From positions 15,578,230-15,642,229 of the forward strand of contig NC_045128.1 of assembly GCF_007655135.1 (NCBI RefSeq): a stretch of DNA of 64,000 bases, read 5' to 3'. Positions 57,532-64,000 of the stretch are shown here, piece after piece. The first letter of the stretch is position 1. Every line of letters starts with the position of its first letter. The DNA comes from Punica granatum (taxonomy: Eukaryota; Streptophyta; Magnoliopsida; Myrtales; Lythraceae). The position numbers were made by a program, and so were the translations under genes. Below the pieces are notes generated by a model. That model had not been told where the DNA came from and searched no databases. It saw nothing but the letters and a program-made list of their open reading frames with translations.

Positions 57532-57844
57532 GGGTGTGTTTGGATTTGAAATAATGTTTAACTCAACTCAACTCAATTCTACTTATCTTCAATTCAACAT
57601 CACAATCATTACTTTTTTTCAGGGGGAAAAGGGGGGGAACCATTCAAGGCAAGGGGGAAGAGGAAAGGCGCTCAACTAGGCAGGACTTTTTCACAATTCA
57701 ACAACACAATCAGGACGGAATCAGGAGGGGCGCTCAATTATTTAGGACTTTTTCACACTTTTTCTCATAAGGCAAGAAGACAATCATTACAAACCAAGGA
57801 AAATCAAAACGCAACTCAACTCAACTCTCAATCCAAACGCACTC
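57532..57844. mobile_element. Tourist-like (PIF/Harbinger) MITE, 313 bp
   Basis: The ends GGGTGTGTTTGGATT and, inverted, GAGTGCGTTTGGATT form the terminal inverted repeats, and TTA occurs on both sides (57529-57531 and 57845-57847). The other copy of the duplicated block (56177-56615) lacks this insert at the corresponding place, giving a related empty site. The interior is of low complexity and odd, with two GGCGCTCAA-TT/CTA-GGACTTTTTCACA units. Confidence 0.88.
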
Positions 57845-58500
57845 TTAACTTACTTAACTCTACTTCACTTTAATTCTATTTATCTTCAATTCAATAGCAC
57901 AATTATTATTATTATTTAAATTTTTTTAATCATTCAATTAAATTTTTAATATTATATTCTTTCAACTATTTATTATTATTTTTTTCACAATTCAACAACA
58001 CAATCATTACTTTTTCTTAACTATTCATTACTTTCTCTCAACTATTCATTATTTTTTTCACTTTTTTTTTCATAATTTAATAACATAATCATTACAAATA
58101 AATTAAAATTAAAACTTTAGTCAACTTTAAAATCAAAAACAATTTTAAATGTTTAAAGATATCCCGCTTTCTATCCTCAAACCATTAAATAAAAATAAAC
58201 ATTCACAAGGTTAAAATTGTCTTTATTCTATCTCCCACCCACCACAAGGTTAAAAATAAACATCGACAACCTTAAGCCAGCCCCCGACGTCCTGATTACA
58301 TAGTAGATAATGATTTTTGTATAGCTGGGCAGTTCGGTTGGAGTAATGACAATGGTGCCAGCTTGATGTTTCCTTTTGTGTTCTGCCATACCCTAAAACT
58401 CGGCTATATGTTATGGTAATTTGGTTATTACATGGAGGAGTCACAATGCCAATGTTTCCGGTGCCTTTTGGCCATTTTTAAGCATATATAAAATAGTTAT

Positions 58501-58682
58501 TTAAAACGTGCCTCGGTTCAAATGATTTGACACTTGTCCCGCTTAAATAAAGTTTCAAATTTGAGTCATTGTGAATGTAAAAAATTCACGCTGTGAGAAT
58601 TTTACCCCTTAATGGGCCGACCTGACTCGACTGGATTAGTCGGGGCTCAATTGAGTTTTTGGATATCAGGGTTCACACCAAA
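58501..58682 (+). mobile_element. SINE copy with target-site duplication
   Basis: A 182-bp insert between AAAATAGTTAT (58490-58500) and AAAATAGTTAT (58683-58693). It contains GTTCAAATGATTTGACACTT, GCTTAAATAAAGTTTCAAAT, GAGAATTTTACCCCTTAATG, GACTGGATTAGTCGGGGCTC and a terminal A-run. Box-B similarity is weak, but the A-tail and perfect duplication support a SINE. Confidence 0.82.
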
Positions 58683-58693
58683 AAAATAGTTAT

Positions 58694-61600
58694 CAAGATA
58701 TTTCTTTATTTTCATATATAAAATGCCTTTTGGCCTCTTGTGTTCTCCCTGCATGAGCCTCCATTTTCGATATTTTCCATTGGTGAAACTTGTTTTTGAT
58801 CTCCCCGCCTAAGCCTCCATTTTTTTTTATTTTGTGTTTTTAATTTTTAATTTTTATTTTAATATTTTCCAGTGGTGAAACTTGCTATTTCAATAATTTG
58901 GGAGTTGGCTTAGCCTGCAATGGATTATTCACAAGCAGTTAATTGGAAATCGATTCATAAACTTTGTGAAATAAGCCTCGTAAGTTTAAGTTCGTAGGAG
59001 GTGGCAGTAATTGATTCATAAGCCTGCAATTGGTTCAGAAAAGGCATTACCCATTTACAGTACTAAGTGAAATAAGCCGCGTAATTTTAAGTTTGGGCCA
59101 TGTTATAAATCTAATACACCAAATAGTTACAATTTTTTTCTTTTTGCCCTTCGGTGTAAGTCACATTAGTTTTGTTTGTGCCACGTTGGATAAATATGGA
59201 TCCGTCATAAGTCACGTACGCATCGGGTTAACGGGATTAGACGGGAGATGATGGATTGCCTTTGATTGAAGTTTTATGAAACCTTGCGCACCAAATAGTT
59301 ACAATTTTTACTTTTTGCCTCAAAGTGTTATACTTTGGAAACTTATTGCCTCCGTGGTGTAATTTACCCTCGTCTTCTGTGTTTCCCTGTTTCGCAAAAC
59401 GTTTCTCTTCCTCGTGCTTCTGGTACAAACTAAAGGTGAATATAAAGAAAATAATATTTAATAACAACAATTCGTTACTCAACCTGGCAGAGAAAATTGT
59501 AACGGATGACTATCTATCTATAAATAAATTCATTTTCTTTTTTAAAGTCATTCTTGGCCTTTTTCTATTTATATTTAAGAAGGTGGATGAAGAGACATTC
59601 GACTAGGAGCCAAGATAATAATCTAAAATCTGATGTGACGAACTCTTATCGAACAAACAAGGACCGCTAATCACTCAAGCCTAGGGAGTTTGAATTACAT
59701 ACCTATTGTTTACACCTATTTTTCGTACTTAGCCTAGGTTGCGAAGCCCGTGACCCATGTGGTACTTTATCGAACTCAATTAGTCAAATTTGGGCTTAAT
59801 TAGAGGTACACGAGATGACATTGCTTATTGGACGTACAGAGGAGCCCAAGCGAGGAGGTGGCCCATGGTCGAATTCTTAAACCCAACCCGAGAAACCATG
59901 GCACGACCCATTTGGACAGTCATTGCCGAGTTGGCTAATTCATGAAGGAGATCATGGAAACTTCTAGCTAGGTTGATTTGATGGCAATTAGCTGAGGGTA
60001 CAAGGCTGTCAGCCCTCACAAGGAAATGATTTCAATCCTTTCCAAGACAAGACCCACTCATATACCTGGACGCACTTATAGAAATGGCGGTTCTACATGG
60101 CAGCTGGGGAAACGGTCATTAATTCTTTTATTGTCCTTTCTGCACACAAACGATTACAAAGCCTTATCTCTCGTTTCGCAACTCAGCATGCTGGCTAAAT
60201 TTGCTGGATCGGAGACAGGATCGTGAATGGTGTAGAGGGTAGATAAGGTTGCTAATCAAAGAATTAGGACAATTCGAATTAAAGTCAAACTACCCCTAAT
60301 GCTTCTATTGGCAGCCTGGTCTACTCTCTCCAACTCGCCCAACTTACGCATTTGTCTCCAATGAAGCGAATTTGGCCGATTGCTTCATCAGTGAGCAGGC
60401 TGAGTTGCAAAGCGGAGGAAGAATACTTCATTATTCGTGCGCAAAAGGGGCAATACATGAATTAACACAAATATTATTAGTCAATTTAGAGTTTAACCTC
60501 ACATTTATTTTGTTTTAAGTAGTGGTTCTAAATCTCATTTAAATTTGGATAAATTGACAAACTGACTTGATTTTAAACAATATAAAATCAGCAGTTTTTA
60601 TTTTTTAAATTGAAATATATTTATTGTTTTCGGATTATAGATAAATCACGTGATTTTATATGCAATTTATTGTCATGTTTTCAATAATTAAATTGTACAA
60701 AAAAAAAAAGAGCAAATGCAAAAGAAATTCCATACCGCTTCAAAGTATGAAAGGAGATGATGCGCCTGAGAATAGGAGCCTCATAACAAGCCCAGTAAGG
60801 GATAGCCCAAAAACCATTATTGGCGGCAGACACTGGAAAAGGTAGGGAATAATTACTTTTCCCATTCGCATTGTAACTGCCACTAACAGCAAAATTGTCT
60901 CTTGAATGTAGGGGTATAACTATGTACACACTTGGTACTAAAGACACAATTTGGGGACCCCTATCATCATACGACTTTATGCATACCCATTTCTAAAACG
61001 ACATTATTGATGCCTATCTGAAACTTTGGTTTTCCAAATCGAACGAAAGGTCATGGTGAGCACGAAATACACACGGAGTAGGAGGACTTGTACTTAGAAT
61101 GCCCAGTCGGAGTAGCAGTAACCAGTGAATCCCCCTCCATTGATGTCTCAGAGATGAGAAGGCCCGGGAGGAGGAGAAATCTTGGACCTTGATGCTGTCC
61201 TGGAATCCCATCACTCCGGATGTGCACGGCGCAGTGGAGGCTTTGGTCATCCAACACAAGTCTGCTTTTGCTGGCCAGGATGACAGGAGGCAAACCACAG
61301 GCGAATCCCGCCCTCAACCAGGAGGAGGAAGCGGTTAATATGATGCCAGCATCGCCCCCGCGCAGGGATGAAGGGGAGACAGGCCACCACTTCAGCAATC
61401 TTGGCCCGCTATTCCCACAGTGGCGTCGGTCTAGTCTTCGATTTCGTGGAAGAAGTCTAGAAAATGGTTGCTGAGTAAGTGGCAAAAACTATACAGAACA
61501 ATGAAAGAAAAGAACTAGGGCTGGTGTTTCTTGAAGATGATAGGTTACCATTGACGCCAGAAATTCTCTAGGCAATGTTGTCGCCTAAATTTGTATTCCT

Positions 61601-61940
61601 GCACATCACCCATTATGATGGGAAGTCAGTTCCGTGGGACCATATTGCAAGTAAAATTCGTCAACTTAGTATACATTACATATAACTAAAACAGATTTTT
61701 CCATTTTTATAAATTCTCTTTTTTTAATTTTCTATTTTTATAATATTATCATTTAAAAATATTAGGTCCAGTACTGTCATATTGCGAATGGGATGAGTTT
61801 TTACCCACATTGACCCACTCTGTTCTTTTCTTTTTTCAATTGTAATATTTTTGTAATTTTTTATTTATGTTAAAAAACTATTGCAATTTGTCACCAATTT
61901 AAGTGGTTACTTTTTATTTGTGATACTAGAAATATTCTCT
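58694..61940. other. Intergenic, no convincing gene
   Basis: CACCAAATAGTTACAATTTTT occurs twice (about 59117 and 59290), and GGTGTAATTTACCCTCG near 59356 resembles, inverted, the end of the MITE at 27319, so part of 59100-59370 may be a decayed MITE. Open frames 61051-61485 (-, 144 codons), 61220-61474 (+), 60681-60947 (-) and 59825-60019 (-) were read and match no family I know. Confidence 0.4.
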
Positions 61941-62310
61941 TATTTTTTTTGGTAGATTAATAGGGCAAAAGCCAAATGACAACTAAACTCAACAAAGAAA
62001 GGGTATGACAGCCCCAACTAAATCTCCTAACATAAAATGGCCTAGGCCTTTAGGAATAGAAGTGAGAAAGTGGACACCTAGAGGGAGTGAGATCGCTCGC
62101 CGGGCGAGCCAATCGGCACAACTATTGCCTTCTCTATAAACATGCTGCACTCTGATCTCTCGATCCTTAGCTAAGGCAGCCCTAATTCTGTGAACCAGTG
62201 ACTGAAGAAGCGGAGTACAAGAGTTTTTGATTGGTAATGAGTTCTTGAACCACCCGGGAATCCGTCTCCTGAAAACATTACGAAAAGAGCTATGGTGCAC
62301 TTTCTATGGG
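61941..62310 (-). mobile_element. 5'-truncated LINE, RNase H region
   Basis: On the minus strand the translation ends IRVQHVYREGNSCADWLARR and then the C-terminus, the end of the RNase H-like (RVT_3) domain of plant LINEs with the conserved REGN-x-x-ADxLA block. Upstream, in a different frame, QETDSRVVQELITNQK supplies the E-[TS]-DS catalytic region, so a frameshift lies near 62195-62215. It ends in an A-run (T-run about 61942-61951 on the plus strand). Elements of this type provide the enzyme that mobilises the SINEs seen in this window, but this copy is dead. Confidence 0.82.
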
Positions 62311-62329
62311 CATAATTATGGCTAGTATA

Positions 62330-63762
62330 TCGAGTTTAGGTTTGTCTAAGTGGTCTTTAGTTTATTTTTCATTTCATAAGCATTTTGATAGGTTTTAGTA
62401 GTTGCTATTAGTTTTAGGCCTTTTATTTGATTTTGAGCCTTTTAGTTTATCGATCATTGCAGCCTCTTGATTCCTTGATGTTTTGAACCGGTGAATCTCA
62501 AGTAATTTGGTGCAAAATACGTATCATTGGAAAGCTTATCAAGTGAGGAGTTCAACGCTTCAAACAGTGCGCAAATCGAAGCTAAAATGAATGAGATACA
62601 CTAAACGGAAGATAAGTTGTGCAGAAACGGACGGATTCGGAAGTGCCTTGGCACCGGATTTCGTTGCTACACCACTAGTGCTACTGCCCTTTGGCCGACC
62701 TGATTCTCTTGCACGTGATTTCTCTTAGATAATTTTGGGTCAGAGAGATACGTTTGAGATGTATATGGGTGGTTATTTATAGGAAAAATATAGATTTATT
62801 TTTGCAGAAAAAGATGGGGAAATTAGAGAAAAATTAGGCAATAGATTCTCAGGAGATATTTTTGCTAGGAGTGGATTTGTTTTTGGTTATTGACGTGAAG
62901 AAGGCTGAACGTACGTTGGGAGAGAGGAGAATCTTAGAGACAGAGACGTTACAAGACGGAGAGAGAACGGGAAATCGAGGACAAGGATGGAGCTTTGAGT
63001 GACAGTCGGGCTTCCATCTTTTTCTCAACTCTTTTGATGTTTATGTTGTTCTTTCTCTCTAGAACGATGTCTTTTGTTATTTCTAGCATGAACAAAATTC
63101 TTTTTCCTAGGGTTATGATGGATCTTTTACAGTTGATCATGAGTTGTGAACTCTCTCTTGATTTTTATCGAATGACTTTCAGTTGTTTATTTCTATTCAT
63201 GCTTAATGTGTTTCAATTGATTGGCCACCAATTGAAATGATTTGGTAATCTAAATGAACTCGGGAGATGGCTTCTAGGTTTAGCCGTGATAGGAATAGCC
63301 TAAGTTAGTCTTGGTCGGAAAATGTATTATTAGCGAAATAGATAGGAATATACCTGCTCGCCTTAGGTAGTCGAATTAGGATTGATTCATAATGGGTTCT
63401 CGCTATTTGTCTTTCCTAGGGATAGAGTAAGCAATTAGGAAGACGTTAGAATCCTAGATTAACAACTTGTTCATTTGATATTATTAAGAGAGAGGAGTCA
63501 ACTCGAGATTAATTATTAATTCAAATTGTACACCTTAGATTCATTGCCATTGATTTTAAATCTTAATTAATTTGCTTCCTTTTAGTTGATTCAATTAGTT
63601 CAGAAAAATAATCTGAAATTCAACTATTTTGATAATAATAGACTGATAGAATTTTATTACTCAATAGAAGTCCAGTAGGTCTCCGTGGGAACGGCACCCT
63701 TATTCTCACTTGATTACTTGAGCGATTGCGTGCACTTGCATTAGTATGTTTTTATCTTAACA
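62330..63762 (+). mobile_element. LTR of a Ty3/gypsy (Athila-like) retrotransposon
   Basis: Non-coding block ending TTTATCTTAACA (63762), followed after three bases by a primer-binding-site-like sequence. The phrases CTCGGGAGATGGCTTCTAGG, GGAAGACGTTAGAATCC and GATTGCGTGCACTTGCATTA are the sort seen at the U5 end of such LTRs. The left limit is a guess. The internal region continues beyond the window. Confidence 0.6.
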
Positions 63763-63765
63763 AGT

Positions 63766-63788
63766 TTTTGGCGATGTTGCTGGAGACC
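63766..63788 (+). promoter_or_regulatory. Retrotransposon primer-binding site (decayed)
   Basis: TTTTGGCGATGTTGCTGGAG resembles the TGGCGCCGTTGCCGGGGA site used by Athila-type elements, with a few differences. It lies immediately after the LTR end, where reverse transcription starts from a host tRNA. Confidence 0.65.
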
Positions 63789-64000
63789 TCCAAGTCTTTA
63801 CTTCTATTGATATTAATACCAATTAGTCTATTATTAGTTCAGACTTTGATTTTTAGCTTTTGCTTAATTATTATCGGATTTCTTGATTTTCAGGGAGATT
63901 CGTGTCTTGTGATGGCATCGGCAAATTATCAATGGCTGGCAAAGTGCATGAGGTCAAGGATAGAAGCAATTGTAATTGAACCATAGGTTTCCACAGAATT
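63789..64000 (+). other. Start of the Athila-like internal region
   Basis: Untranslated leader, then a possible gag start at about 63912 (MASANYQWLAK...) that hits a stop at 63986. The element is cut by the window edge. Confidence 0.4.

Larger units (their letters stand above)
56177..58247 (+). repeat. Duplicated block, copies 56177-56615 and 57436-58247
   Basis: Both copies begin CGGCAATATCTCT[AG]TACTT, include AGATGGAAAATTTG and GGTTAAAGA, and end CACAAGGTTAAAATTGTCTT then CTATCTCCCAC. The second copy is longer because it holds a MITE at 57532-57844. The middle (56616-57435) is unrelated and AT-rich. It has a GCCCGGGCGATGCCACGG phrase near 57055 that recalls Helitron ends, and a truncated SINE at 57339-57415. 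Confidence 0.82.

Noticed and set aside
61051..61485. 144-codon minus-strand frame
   Set aside because: Read for LINE, gypsy and host domains with no match. Overlapping frames of similar length on the other strand suggest GC-driven openness.
1..64000. CRISPR arrays, bacterial operons or organelle insertions
   Set aside because: No regularly spaced identical repeats of that type, no prokaryotic gene organisation, and no chloroplast or mitochondrial gene recognised.

Overview
The window reads as nuclear DNA of a flowering plant, most likely a eudicot. It has intron-containing genes with GT-AG boundaries, long AT-rich intergenic stretches, CT/TA microsatellites and a dense layering of plant transposons. 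I cannot name the species. All calls come from reading the sequence and from remembered family features; no database search was run.

Only two genes look intact. The first (28946-33679, + strand, five exons, 489 codons) is a membrane-anchored member of glycoside hydrolase family 28, the polygalacturonase-like family. The second (54069-55805, + strand, five exons, 236 codons) is a JAZ/TIFY10-type repressor of jasmonate signalling. It has the MYC2-binding N-terminus, TIFY motif, complete Jas degron and the conserved Jas intron. Its promoter carries two G-boxes, and its leader carries two short upstream ORFs, one of which ends on the JAZ start codon. The two genes are independent: one probably acts at the cell wall, the other in nuclear hormone signalling.

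The rest is mostly mobile DNA. From left to right: a decayed Ty1/copia element and a CACTA terminus (1-2221); a SINE; a foldback element (about 5395-5945); a long LTR-like repeat A (about 6424-9255); a hAT-type element carrying host gene fragments (10359-12103); a decayed PIF/Harbinger transposase (about 15750-16920); a Ty3/gypsy (Tat/Ogre-like) wreck containing a SINE and a very long LTR-like block in the opposite orientation (17350-26130); and a 426-bp foldback MITE (27319-27744).

After the polygalacturonase gene come a MULE-like element with a second foldback element nested in it (35351-36595), a Pack-MULE carrying the 3' part of a TRICHOME BIREFRINGENCE-LIKE gene (39750-41533), a 618-bp tandem duplication (45296-46530), and a second copy (B) of the LTR-like repeat (47149-48806). 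Flanking and following the JAZ gene are SINE copies, a duplicated block of which only one copy holds a Tourist-type MITE, a 5'-truncated LINE, and an Athila-like LTR with primer-binding site that runs off the right edge.

The most interesting observations are two gene-carrying TIR elements with recognisable target-site duplications, several nested insertions that give relative ages, and the compact regulatory layout of the JAZ gene. I found no evidence for a wholly new type of biological system.
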